From positions 1-35,132 of the IMG/VR virus record IMGVR_UViG_3300003885_000028: a DNA stretch of 35,132 nt; one strand, 5' to 3'. Each line of letters starts with the position of its first letter. Within the stretch, counting starts at the first letter, position 1. This stretch comes from a virus. The notes under the pieces were generated by a model, which saw nothing but the letters and a program-made list of their open reading frames with translations, was not told the DNA's origin and did no database searches. Made by a program: the position numbers and the translations under genes. Of the stretch, positions 1-5,968 are shown piece by piece.

Positions 1-124
1 GAAAATGTAATGACTTTCTAATACGTTCAATCTGCGTGTCTTTTTTAACAAACTTTATCATCTTATGTTTGCGAATCACGCGCGTAAGGCGCTCACAATT
101 TAGTGGGTATGTTCTGTATTTCAC
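1..124 (-). CDS. Partial unknown early gene, 5' end only
   Basis: The N-terminal 41 codons of a minus-strand gene run off the left edge. The start is a GTG at 122-124 that overlaps the TGA stop of the gene before it (GTGA), the same coupling seen at the RusA/exonuclease junction. The peptide begins MKYRTYPLNCERLTRV and is rich in Lys and Arg, followed by IKFVKKDTQIERIRKS. I do not recognise the family. The translational coupling and unbroken frame support a real gene, and its position at the distal end of the replication operon suggests a role in early DNA metabolism or regulation, which is inference only. Confidence 0.6.
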   Translation of the reverse strand, partial: MKYRTYPLNCERLTRVIRKHKMIKFVKKDTQIERIRKSLHF

Positions 125-471
125 TTTTCTTCTGCCAACCTCTTACAAATATCACCGTTAGCAAAGCCCTCCATAAAATTGTTTAACGTAGTATTCGCGT
201 TATTAATAAGCGCTTCATGGAAACGTTTTGCTAAAATAAACTCATTGTTGTCATCACTATTCTCATGCGAGATATAGATACCCATTATCGCTCTAGAGAG
301 TTTAAGTTGGACGTAAAGCAACTCAGCGACAAAGAGTTGGTACTCTTTATGCTCCATAGGTTCGGTCATAAGGCCGGTGTGTCCATCAACTTCAGCAACT
401 TCTATATTGAACTCTTTAAAGACTGCCTTTAATGCGGCAATGCCTTGCTTGTTAAACTTAGTTATCTCCAT
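121..471 (-). CDS. Hypothetical early phage protein (116 aa)
   Basis: A 116-residue soluble protein of unknown function. It has no transmembrane segment or clear catalytic motif. The middle (roughly residues 40-100) looks alpha-helical, with a stretch around LFVAELLYVQLKLSRAIMG and a C-terminal helix containing NNFMEGFANGDICKRL. It lies four bases downstream of the preceding gene and overlaps the next start by four bases, so it is translated as part of the early leftward operon. The frame is the only long one here and the spacing is operon-like, so the gene is real although its role is not visible. Confidence 0.75.
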   Translation of the reverse strand: MEITKFNKQGIAALKAVFKEFNIEVAEVDGHTGLMTEPMEHKEYQLFVAELLYVQLKLSRAIMGIYISHENSDDNNEFILAKRFHEALINNANTTLNNFMEGFANGDICKRLAEEK

Positions 472-475
472 CGTC

Positions 476-835
476 TTACCCTTTAATTATTTGTTTAACT
501 TCATCCACTGTTCGCCAGTGCATGTTTAACGCTTCACGCCACGTTGACGCTCCGTACTGTTGTTCATCACCCATATCACCTTTTAAGAAAACCATTGTTT
601 CAAATAAAATGGGTTCGTTAGAGTTAAGATCGTGATCTAAAAATAAAAATACAGTAGATATCCAGTAATCGCCTATATATGTGCTTCTAACGCGCTTACG
701 GGTTTGGTTACCCATCATCTTGTTGACTTTATGAATATCATCGCAACGCACTGGCTTACGGTGTTTTAATATATACCACTTAACATTCATGCCGCTTGGT
801 TCAGGTGGCTGCCCTTGCGGTGGGTTATTTGACAT
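476..835 (-). CDS. Conserved-looking phage protein with WYILKHRKPV motif (119 aa)
   Basis: A small protein with a Pro/Gly/Gln-rich head (NNPPQGQPPEPSG) followed by a compact domain starting at NVKWYILKHRKPVRCDD, then IGDYWISTVFLFLDHD and PILFETMVFLKGD. This combination of an ILKHRKPV segment, an IST-V-F-LDH segment and an LFETMVF segment recurs, from memory, in uncharacterised phage proteins of replication operons; no activity is known to me. An alternative start is the Met before NVKWY at 790. The 3' end of the membrane-protein gene upstream overlaps this start by 11 bases, which implies coupled translation. Confidence 0.75.
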   Translation of the reverse strand: MSNNPPQGQPPEPSGMNVKWYILKHRKPVRCDDIHKVNKMMGNQTRKRVRSTYIGDYWISTVFLFLDHDLNSNEPILFETMVFLKGDMGDEQQYGASTWREALNMHWRTVDEVKQIIKG

Positions 836-1172
836 CGGTGGCAGTCTCCTTTAATTTTATTCTCTCTTCCAGGCGATTAATCAGCTCTTGTTGTAGTTTA
901 AGCATTTTATGCTGACTCGCAAGGAGCTTCATTGTCGCATCATTCCCTAGAATCAATCTTCTAGATAAGCTCTGCTCCTTTGAAAACAAGAGGCCCCAGC
1001 AAAGCAATAGAAAACTAAAGAAAATTAAATAAGGCGGGGCGATCCAACCAGCCATATAAGCAGTATTAAGAGTGGTAACCATTGTGGCGCTACCGAATAA
1101 ACCGCCAGCTATGCCCCAAGGCCCCCATAACCAAGTAGCGTTTACTTTGGCTGTAAATAACTTTCTTAACAT
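825..1172 (-). CDS. Two-TM membrane protein with C-terminal coiled coil, paralogue A
   Basis: A 115-residue inner-membrane protein. The start chosen is the ATG at 1172 because GAGGAGG lies six bases upstream; the longer reading frame has no ribosome site. A glycine-rich stretch with GIAGGLFGSATM precedes or forms a first membrane segment (about 20-45), a second hydrophobic segment follows (about 48-67, YLIFFSFLLLCWGLLF), and the last 45 residues form a charged helix with heptad character (KMLKLQQELINRLEERIKL). It shares the G-I-x-x-GLFGSA-x-M motif and the whole layout with the next gene (1184-1567), so the two are tandem paralogues. It could be a holin-like or exclusion protein, but nothing proves either. 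Confidence 0.78.
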   Translation of the reverse strand: MLRKLFTAKVNATWLWGPWGIAGGLFGSATMVTTLNTAYMAGWIAPPYLIFFSFLLLCWGLLFSKEQSLSRRLILGNDATMKLLASQHKMLKLQQELINRLEERIKLKETATDVK

Positions 1173-1183
1173 TTTTAACCTCC

Positions 1184-1567
1184 TCAAACGATGCTATCTT
1201 TTTTTTCATAAAGCTTAAGTAAGTTATCTTGTATTTCAACTTTATCATTAAGCTTCTGTATTAATTCAAGTCTTATTTTTTCTTTTTCCGCTGTCATTTT
1301 TAGCAGGTCGTTTTGGTGGGCTGAAAGTTTAAGTATGCCGACCATATCATCGAGTAAACCGTTAATCTGTTTTTGCATCACCACTTGTGCTCCACCAAAT
1401 GCAAAAAGACCAACCACAGCTATAACGATAAAGGTGCTGTCTATCATGCCAAGCCTGTAGTGAGTGATTAAAATAAAAGCCATTAACGCACTACCAAACA
1501 AGCCACTTGTAATACCGTAAGGGTTTCTATGTGGGCGTCTTTCTAACTCTCTTATCTTCTTAGCCAT
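1184..1567 (-). CDS. Two-TM membrane protein with C-terminal coiled coil, paralogue B
   Basis: A 127-residue protein with a basic N-terminus (AKKIRELERRPHRN), a motif GITSGLFGSALMAFIL leading into the first membrane segment (about 20-37), a second membrane segment (about 44-65, FIVIAVVGLFAFGG), and a long C-terminal amphipathic helix (KLSAHQNDLLKMTAEKEK onwards) likely to form a coiled coil. The architecture repeats that of the downstream neighbour at 825-1172. Its start overlaps the end of the helicase gene by 16 bases, so it belongs to the replication operon. Possible roles are a membrane anchor for the replication complex, a holin, or superinfection control; the sequence does not decide. 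Confidence 0.78.
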   Translation of the reverse strand: MAKKIRELERRPHRNPYGITSGLFGSALMAFILITHYRLGMIDSTFIVIAVVGLFAFGGAQVVMQKQINGLLDDMVGILKLSAHQNDLLKMTAEKEKIRLELIQKLNDKVEIQDNLLKLYEKKDSIV

Positions 1568-2766
1568 TTGTCATTCTTCCTTGGTTTTTCTGATACCCAA
1601 TCAGGCCGCGTACTCATTACATTTGCGTAACGCATGTGCCGCCTAAACTCTTCGTCCAATAATCTATGTCGTTGTCCATTGTCATACAGCACTTTAACCT
1701 GCAACCATATCTGCCTAGCGTTGATTATTATTTCATGCTTAATGGTGCCAATCCCTATCACGAAGTAATGTCTATCCGCTGCAAAAGCTATACGCCTATC
1801 TTTGCTTGTTATGCCTGCACAAAAAAACATGTGCCTATCGTTGTTTTTATATTTACTCAACACATCGCAGTTACGATTCAAAAATAAACCCACATCGGCT
1901 AACGTGGTTCTTCTACTTGAATTGCTATAGCCATGCACAAGAAGCTCTTGGAAACTTTCAAACTCCAATAGCCATTTTTTAGTGTTCACCCGTAAGTTGC
2001 GTTTATCCCATGGGGTGCGGCCTGCATTACCAAACCAATCACTAAAATACTTTTGTGGTAGCAGGTCTTCAAAGAATAAGGTTTTTCCACAGCCACTTTT
2101 ACCGTGCAATACAAGCATGGATTGGTTGGTTGTTCCGTCTTCGTTATAAACGCAATCCATGCCGCCCAATAACCAGCGGGTTAGGTATGTTCTTGCTAAC
2201 GCTTCGGGGCAATCACGCATATTTAACTTATCAACTAACTTGCCAATCCTGTCTATACCATCCCATTCATGGCCTTCAAGCCATGCCGCTACGGGGTGAT
2301 ACGGTTTTTCACCATCAGCCATTCTCTTTGAAGCGGCACCAATTGTTTTGTGGTATCCGTTTAGTCCTGCCTCAACGACCATTTCAAGCAACTCTTCTTC
2401 GCTGATAGGCTCATCACCTAACAGCACATCACATTCATGCGTCATTAAGTTATATCTTGTTGTGATGTTGTTATTAAAGCAAAAGAGCCTGAAGTTTTTA
2501 TATGTAGAGGCGGGCTTACCTGTTGTCGCCTTCATATCATGCCATCCACTTAAATTAACAGTAGCGGTTTCAGCGCGGTACATGGGATCTAAAACACGAA
2601 GGGGGATATCGGTTTTTTCTCTAACCTCTGTTAATGCCTCATAAACATCAAGTTCATTAATTGGCCCCAGCTTAGCCAGTTCAGCAATACAATTAGCCGT
2701 ATCATCACGAACACGAAGGTCATTTATAATCCTTTTTATTTCTTGTTTAATTGTCTTATCATCCAT
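1552..2766 (-). CDS. VapE/VirE-type SF3 replicative helicase
   Basis: A 404-residue ATPase of the virulence-associated-E family, the superfamily 3 helicases that open the origin in phages and phage satellites. The family signature YHPVAAWLEGHEWDGIDRI is at about 156-174, the Walker A loop GKSGCGKT at about 222-229, and a Walker B-like hydrophobic strand with acidic residues (KKWLLEFESF) at about 263-272. The start has Met-Asp-Asp-Lys and lies 25 bases after the rusA stop. No separate primase domain is fused; the N-terminal 150 residues match the non-catalytic head common in this family. With no DNA polymerase in view, replication probably relies on host polymerase III or on genes further left. 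Confidence 0.9.
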   Translation of the reverse strand: MDDKTIKQEIKRIINDLRVRDDTANCIAELAKLGPINELDVYEALTEVREKTDIPLRVLDPMYRAETATVNLSGWHDMKATTGKPASTYKNFRLFCFNNNITTRYNLMTHECDVLLGDEPISEEELLEMVVEAGLNGYHKTIGAASKRMADGEKPYHPVAAWLEGHEWDGIDRIGKLVDKLNMRDCPEALARTYLTRWLLGGMDCVYNEDGTTNQSMLVLHGKSGCGKTLFFEDLLPQKYFSDWFGNAGRTPWDKRNLRVNTKKWLLEFESFQELLVHGYSNSSRRTTLADVGLFLNRNCDVLSKYKNNDRHMFFCAGITSKDRRIAFAADRHYFVIGIGTIKHEIIINARQIWLQVKVLYDNGQRHRLLDEEFRRHMRYANVMSTRPDWVSEKPRKNDKWLRR

Positions 2767-2790
2767 AATACAATCTTAACTTGTAACTTA

Positions 2791-3162
2791 TCATAACCGT
2801 TCTATCTTCACAATAACGCTACCACCTTTTCTCTTGATGCATTTCATAACCCTTAAATCGTGGACTAAATCATCATCCACCCAAATATTAGCGTGCGTTA
2901 ATACATCAAGAATACCTTTATTAAAATTGTCTACATCGTACTTTCTGAGTGATGGGGGGTGTAAATGGATAAGCATTTTAACGGGGGAGTTGATTACTTC
3001 GTGGACGGGGTATTGCTTGCGTATGGTGATAAGCCCCTCAATTCTAAACTGCCTTGCTTTTGGTGTGAGGGCTTTACCTTTTATAAGTATCCCCCGCTTT
3101 TTGTAACTAACATTTTTCCAGTAGTTATTTACAGAAGGGGGGAACGGTAAAAGAATTATCAC
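2791..3162 (-). CDS. rusA: RusA-family Holliday junction resolvase
   Basis: A 123-residue endodeoxyribonuclease that cuts four-way junctions as a dimer. Family marks visible are the N-terminal FPPSVNNYWKN, the catalytic KYDVDNFNKGILDVL with two acidic residues (about 75-88), and WVDDDLVHDL (about 94-103) carrying the third and fourth acidic residues. The length matches RusA (about 120). The start is a GTG at 3162 that overlaps the TGA of the exonuclease gene (GTGA), so the two are translationally coupled. In phages this enzyme resolves recombination and replication intermediates before packaging, consistent with the helicase and exonuclease beside it. Confidence 0.93.
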   Translation of the reverse strand: MIILLPFPPSVNNYWKNVSYKKRGILIKGKALTPKARQFRIEGLITIRKQYPVHEVINSPVKMLIHLHPPSLRKYDVDNFNKGILDVLTHANIWVDDDLVHDLRVMKCIKRKGGSVIVKIERL

Positions 3163-3847
3163 GCAAAGGTCATGCGCTTATAAAGATCGCGAACACGTTC
3201 TACATCATCATCACAATACTCAGCAATATCATCACCACGCCCTGCTTGCCAAGCATCCCACACAGTTGCACCGGTAATATCACCTTTGGGTTTGTGGCCC
3301 ATGAGTTTAGAGACCTCATCAAGCGAGCCATAACCTGTAGAGCGGATACCGTTTAATTCAAACTTGGTATCGTAAATCTCTTTACCCCATGGCTTCGCGT
3401 TATAAGGTATAGAAACAATAGGGATAACTTTCAACATAATGTGTCGTTGCCAGATAACAGGTAAATCAAATCCTGCAATATAGTGGCCTATCCACTGCGG
3501 TACTTTAAGTTGTTCAGTGTGCGGCATTTCTAACCCTTCACGTAAACGTAAACCGAAGTCGATTAGCAGGGCCGTTTCACTGTCTGCATTTGTTTGGCGG
3601 TAAACGTGCTGAAAACAGGTTCATCATCAAAGGCAAATGAGATACAAATAATTTCATTCACCAATCCGCAAAATGATGTTTTACGATATTGCTTATCGTA
3701 TTCAGCTTCTTCGTTCTCAGCAAACCACTTTTGAATTGCTTCAGGCTTTTTATAATTAGCAGGTGCCGTGATTGACGCTGCTATATCAGCCTTAACGCGT
3801 CCATCCTGTGTAGGGATTGTTTCAATGTCTAGGAATAATTTAGTCAT
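3159..3847 (-). pseudogene. PolB-type 3'-5' exonuclease, split by a frameshift
   Basis: Two consecutive reading frames make up one DnaQ-fold 3'-5' exonuclease. The first (3563-3847, 94 aa) carries the Exo I motif FLDIETIP near its N-terminus. The second (3159-3527 by Met start, open from about 3575) carries Exo II, GHYIAGFDLPVIWQR, and Exo III, EYCDDDVERVRDLY. Reading the second frame upstream gives SETALLIDFGLRLREGLEMP, which joins smoothly to the end of the first at about AKQ, so a single-base deletion around 3575-3595 (near short A runs) or a sequencing error is the simplest explanation. Neither half alone has a complete active site. The shift required is -1, but I see no canonical slippery heptamer. 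Function, if restored: trimming of 3' ends in replication or recombination. Confidence 0.85.
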
Positions 3848-3857
3848 TTAGCTCTCC

Positions 3858-4250
3858 TTACAACGGAATATCATCATCGAATGCGTTATCAATGGCTGTA
3901 TTAGCACTTATTGGCTGATTAAGGTTAGGCATACGAATACGAATACCACCCACGATTTTGCCACCCATGGCAATTGTTGGATCGTAATACATCTCTACTT
4001 GCTTACCCTTCCAATCGTTTGTTTCATCGGAACCCACGATGGCACCAATGGCACCTGCATTAGTGATGTTTAAAACAAGGGGCTTAAGGAGCTCTTTAAC
4101 GGCAAGCGTGTACTTTGTTTTATTCTCACCTGCATCATCTTTCATTTGTTCTTGACCTACGCCAAGAATAGTCACTACTAATCCAGTTGGAGGGCTTGGT
4201 AAATCAGCCTTACTAATAAAGCGGCTCGTTCTCATGTCGTTAATGTTCAT
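3858..4250 (-). CDS. SSB-like phage protein with acidic DDDIPL tail
   Basis: A 130-residue protein with a predicted beta-rich core (GLVVTILGVGQEQ, KYTLAVKELLKPLVLNITNA, GSDETNDWKGKQVEMYYDP, GGIRIRMP) and a disordered C-terminus ending DDDIPL. The tip closely resembles the DDDIPF tail of bacterial single-stranded-DNA-binding proteins, which recruits replication and repair enzymes. The core pattern LVLN-TNA...DDTDW-GK-V-x-Y is common, from memory, in uncharacterised phage proteins beside recombination genes. I infer a phage single-strand-binding or recombination-accessory protein. Its ATG overlaps the stop of the upstream gene (ATGA), and the split exonuclease gene follows 10 bases downstream. 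Confidence 0.7.
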   Translation of the reverse strand: MNINDMRTSRFISKADLPSPPTGLVVTILGVGQEQMKDDAGENKTKYTLAVKELLKPLVLNITNAGAIGAIVGSDETNDWKGKQVEMYYDPTIAMGGKIVGGIRIRMPNLNQPISANTAIDNAFDDDIPL

Positions 4251-4474
4251 TTCACTTCCTCTGTTTGTGGGTAAACTTCAATTGCCATTTGTAAAATGTC
4301 AGACGTGCGTAACCATCCAATGTTTTTCAATCGGACATACCAAACACCTGCCAACCTATTAAAACCTGTAATATTTTTAAGGGGGATATTGCCCTTATTA
4401 GCAACAGCCTGAAGTAGCTCAACTGTTTGCGAGTCTATGAGCCAAACGCGGGACGATATATTGCCCATTCTCAT
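4247..4474 (-). CDS. Small hypothetical early protein (about 75 aa)
   Basis: A basic, soluble 75-residue protein reading MRMGNISSRVWLIDSQTVEL and then helical segments including ELLQAVANKGNIPLKN and GWLRTSDILQMAIEVYP. The frame is open further upstream to 4606, but that extension overlaps a more protein-like frame, so I use the ATG at 4474 (or 4468). No strong ribosome site is visible, and the start lies inside the upstream gene by 56 bases, so coupling, or a frameshift that once fused the two, is possible. Its stop overlaps the start of the SSB-like gene by four bases. Function unknown. Confidence 0.5.
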   Translation of the reverse strand: MRMGNISSRVWLIDSQTVELLQAVANKGNIPLKNITGFNRLAGVWYVRLKNIGWLRTSDILQMAIEVYPQTEEVK

Positions 4475-4622
4475 GACAGCTAGCGATATCTTTCGCCTTA
4501 GCCAGCGAGCTAAATAGACCAAGCAAAGAATGACGGAACCACACTTCAAAGCGGTTTGCTTGATAAGAGATTTTATAATCTCCGCTATGTATAAATAGGC
4601 CATCACCCTTCATCCACTTCAT
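4419..4622 (-). CDS. Small hypothetical early protein (67 aa)
   Basis: A 67-residue protein with the run GDGLFIHSGDYKISYQ followed by RFEVWFRHSLLGLFSSLAKA and KDIASCHENG. The pattern of a short beta pair (YKISYQ, FEVWF) followed by a helix with AKDIA reads like a compact alpha/beta fold, more convincing than the overlapping frame. The start overlaps the end of the Cro-like gene by 20 bases. Function not recognised. It and the next gene may be two halves of one decayed gene, but no motif spans the junction to prove it. Confidence 0.6.
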   Translation of the reverse strand: MKWMKGDGLFIHSGDYKISYQANRFEVWFRHSLLGLFSSLAKAKDIASCHENGQYIVPRLAHRLANS

Positions 4623-4899
4623 GGTAATACTCTTCCATTTTTTCCCATAAATCAGGCCTTAGCATCTGTCTTGTTACTTTGCCTTGAGTAACGTATTCAA
4701 TACTCTTGGCACGCTCGGCTGAAATACAGTTTCTACCGGCCAGCCATTGTTCGATTGTTTGTTGGCTGACACTTAACCGTCTTGCTAAGATCCTTCGACT
4801 ACCGCATATCTCGACTGCTTTCTCAACAGCACTAATATTATGATTCTTGGCTTTTAATCTACCGCCTAAAATTCCTTTACTCGCTTTATTAGTTTGCAT
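4603..4899 (-). CDS. Cro/YdaS-like HTH regulator, first gene of the early operon
   Basis: A 98-residue DNA-binding protein. After a basic head it has a helix-turn-helix, RRILARRLSVSQQTIEQWLA (about 35-54), then ISAERAKSIEYVTQGKVTRQ and LRPDLW, the signature of the YdaS/Cro-like family in which the recognition helix is followed by an A-x-x-IE-x-x-T-x-G-x-VTR segment. AAGGAT lies seven bases before the ATG. It is transcribed divergently from the repressor at 5085, the standard lambdoid cI/cro geometry, and heads the leftward replication operon. It probably represses the repressor promoter and commits the phage to lytic growth. Confidence 0.85.
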   Translation of the reverse strand: MQTNKASKGILGGRLKAKNHNISAVEKAVEICGSRRILARRLSVSQQTIEQWLAGRNCISAERAKSIEYVTQGKVTRQMLRPDLWEKMEEYYHEVDEG

Positions 4900-4943
4900 T
4901 TAAAATCCTTAAATCAAGATATGTTTGTAATTTATCGTCATAT

Positions 4944-4979
4944 TCAAGCATAAATTGAATAATTACAAGCCCGTATTGT
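4944..4979. promoter_or_regulatory. Two weak operator copies in front of the cro-like gene
   Basis: Two imperfect copies of the ACAAGT-nnn-ACTTGT palindrome lie 21 bp apart centre to centre: TCAAGC-ATA-AATTGA at 4944-4958 (8 of 12 arm positions) and ACAAGC-CCG-TATTGT at 4965-4979 (9 of 12; TACAA/TTGTA symmetric). A spacing of two helical turns on one DNA face, just upstream of the leftward early gene, is typical of cooperatively bound lambda-type operators. A weak leftward promoter reading TTGTAA-17-GAATAT overlaps them. Confidence 0.45.
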
Positions 4980-5021
4980 AACTTTATTTAATATATGCCA
5001 CCACAATCTTGTTACAACTTC

Positions 5022-5053
5022 TTTACCTTATCGAAGTTACAAGTTATACTTGT
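5022..5053 (+). promoter_or_regulatory. Repressor promoter overlapped by perfect operator O1
   Basis: A -35-like TTTACC (5022-5027) and a -10 TATACT (5045-5050) are 17 bp apart and point at the repressor gene. The -10 box sits inside the perfect palindrome ACAAGT-TAT-ACTTGT (5039-5053). Binding there would block polymerase, so this is probably an autoregulatory or Cro-controlled site. The operator is seen directly; the promoter assignment is from consensus matching. Confidence 0.6.
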
Positions 5054-5084
5054 CTTTCAATCAATCAGTGCAAAAGGTGGCGTT

Positions 5085-5621
5085 ATGACGGTATTAAAAT
5101 TTAGTGATGAAGCGGTAAGTAAGGAGATTAGAACAAGACTCAACCTTGCTATAGATATGAATGACTCAATCCCAAAAGGGCACGGTAGAACCGCAGCCGT
5201 AGCCTCCCTTCTTGAAGAAGGCCATCAAACAGTGAGGCTGTGGTTAGCTGACGGAATAGAGCGAAAAGCGGGACTCCCCAATCTCTCTCGGTTGGCAAGC
5301 ATTACTGAAAAGCTCGGTATCAACACGGCTTGGCTAGTTGAAGGGGTTGGGCCAATGCTGCGTAAAGACACAGACGATAAGAATACCGTGAATGCAGAGG
5401 CGTTAAGTGAAATGTGGCAAGTTGCACAAAAAGAGTTGCCCGATATTGATTTAGACGCAATGGATAACGAGGTGCGCGGCACTGTTTTACTGCATATCTA
5501 TGAACTTATCACCATGTACAGCTATAAAACATTGCCAGACGCTTCGCCCGAAAGCGCGAAGATGTTTAAGTTTGGCGTGAACAGCGTAAGAAAGTTGGCG
5601 CAAATGCAAAGTAAGAAATAA
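5085..5621 (+). CDS. Short HTH phage repressor (CI-like), no peptidase domain
   Basis: A 178-residue DNA-binding protein, the probable lysogeny repressor. I start it at the ATG at 5085, preceded by AAAGGTGG; the upstream extension would place the promoter and operator inside the gene. The HTH lies at about 33-84 (GRTAAVASLLEEGHQTVRLWLA and LASITEKLGINTAWLVEG, the latter very like lambdoid CI/Cro proteins). The C-terminal half is helical (EALSEMWQVAQKELPDIDLD) and lacks the S24/LexA Ser-Lys protease, so RecA-driven self-cleavage is unlikely and induction must work another way. It is divergent from the cro-like gene and is the natural binder of the repeated ACAAGT-nnn-ACTTGT sites. Confidence 0.85.
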   Translation: MTVLKFSDEAVSKEIRTRLNLAIDMNDSIPKGHGRTAAVASLLEEGHQTVRLWLADGIERKAGLPNLSRLASITEKLGINTAWLVEGVGPMLRKDTDDKNTVNAEALSEMWQVAQKELPDIDLDAMDNEVRGTVLLHIYELITMYSYKTLPDASPESAKMFKFGVNSVRKLAQMQSKK

Positions 5622-5628
5622 CCGCCAA

Positions 5629-5670
5629 TTGTCATAGATTGTAAACTTTTTGTCATAGATTGTAAACTTT
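5629..5670. repeat. Perfect 21-bp tandem direct repeat, two copies
   Basis: The unit beginning TTGTCATAGATTG and ending GTAAACTTT occurs at 5629-5649 and again at 5650-5670 with no mismatch and no spacer. It starts eight bases after the repressor stop codon. A period of 21 bp puts both copies on the same face of the helix, which suggests a pair of protein-binding sites or an iteron-like element rather than coding DNA. Confidence 0.85.
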
Positions 5671-5722
5671 ACAGGAATCATGGAATTTGAACTTGTAAGC
5701 CACATTCAAGTCTGTATACTTT

Positions 5723-5755
5723 TTTGCCCCCCTTCACTCAAGAGGGGCAAAGGAG
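5723..5755 (+). promoter_or_regulatory. Stem-loop abutting the ribosome site of the 47-aa gene
   Basis: TTTGCCCC (5723-5730) pairs perfectly with GGGGCAAA (5744-5751), with an additional CTT/AAG inner stem. The right arm shares its AAA with the ribosome site AAAGGAG (5749-5755) of the gene at 5764. When folded the hairpin would restrict access to that site. It is not a normal terminator because no T run follows on either strand. Confidence 0.55.
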
Positions 5756-5763
5756 ATTATGAT

Positions 5764-5907
5764 ATGGACGAATCTAAACCACCTCTCACAAATGAAGAAA
5801 TTCTCGATAAAATAAGGCGTGAAACCCTCTTCCTTGTTAATCACCACGAAGCACAAAAACCCCAAGAAGATATTTTAAGGCATAAAAAAACCCCAAGGTT
5901 GGATTAG
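5764..5907 (+). CDS. Small hypothetical acidic/basic protein (47 aa)
   Basis: A 47-residue protein starting MDESKPPLTNEEILDKIRR, with AAAGGAG eight bases before the ATG. The frame continues upstream, but no better start exists there. The peptide is hydrophilic and helical, with no membrane segment or cysteine, and ends in KKTPRLD. It follows the repressor in the same direction, separated by the 21-bp tandem repeat and a hairpin. Its last codons overlap the integrase terminator on the other strand. It may be a small regulator, for example an antirepressor or excisionase-like factor, but no motif supports either. Confidence 0.55.
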   Translation: MDESKPPLTNEEILDKIRRETLFLVNHHEAQKPQEDILRHKKTPRLD

Positions 5908-5919
5908 CTCCCTTGAGGT
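5884..5919 (-). terminator. Rho-independent terminator of the integrase transcript
   Basis: On the minus strand ACCTCAAGG (5919-5911) pairs with CCTTGGGGT (5898-5890) around a 12-base loop, giving nine pairs with one G-U, and is followed at once by at least six T residues (5889-5884). It lies 50 bases downstream of the integrase stop and would protect the repressor region from leftward readthrough. Confidence 0.85.
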
Positions 5920-5968
5920 TACACAAAAGGCAGGAGGTTAAAGCCGCCTTTCGAAAAGAGATTGTAGT

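Noticed and set aside
1666-3150. Plus-strand frames opposite the helicase and RusA genes
   Set aside because: They are antisense to genes with clear family motifs, have no ribosome sites and no recognisable protein features.
3575-3598. Programmed -1 frameshift in the exonuclease
   Set aside because: No X-XXY-YYZ slippery heptamer in the right frame and no following stem-loop was seen; mutation or sequencing error is simpler.
4475-4606. Upstream extension of the 75-aa gene to a 119-aa protein
   Set aside because: The extension overlaps the more convincing 67-aa frame and reads as an unlikely hydrophobic/basic sequence; a shorter start is preferred.
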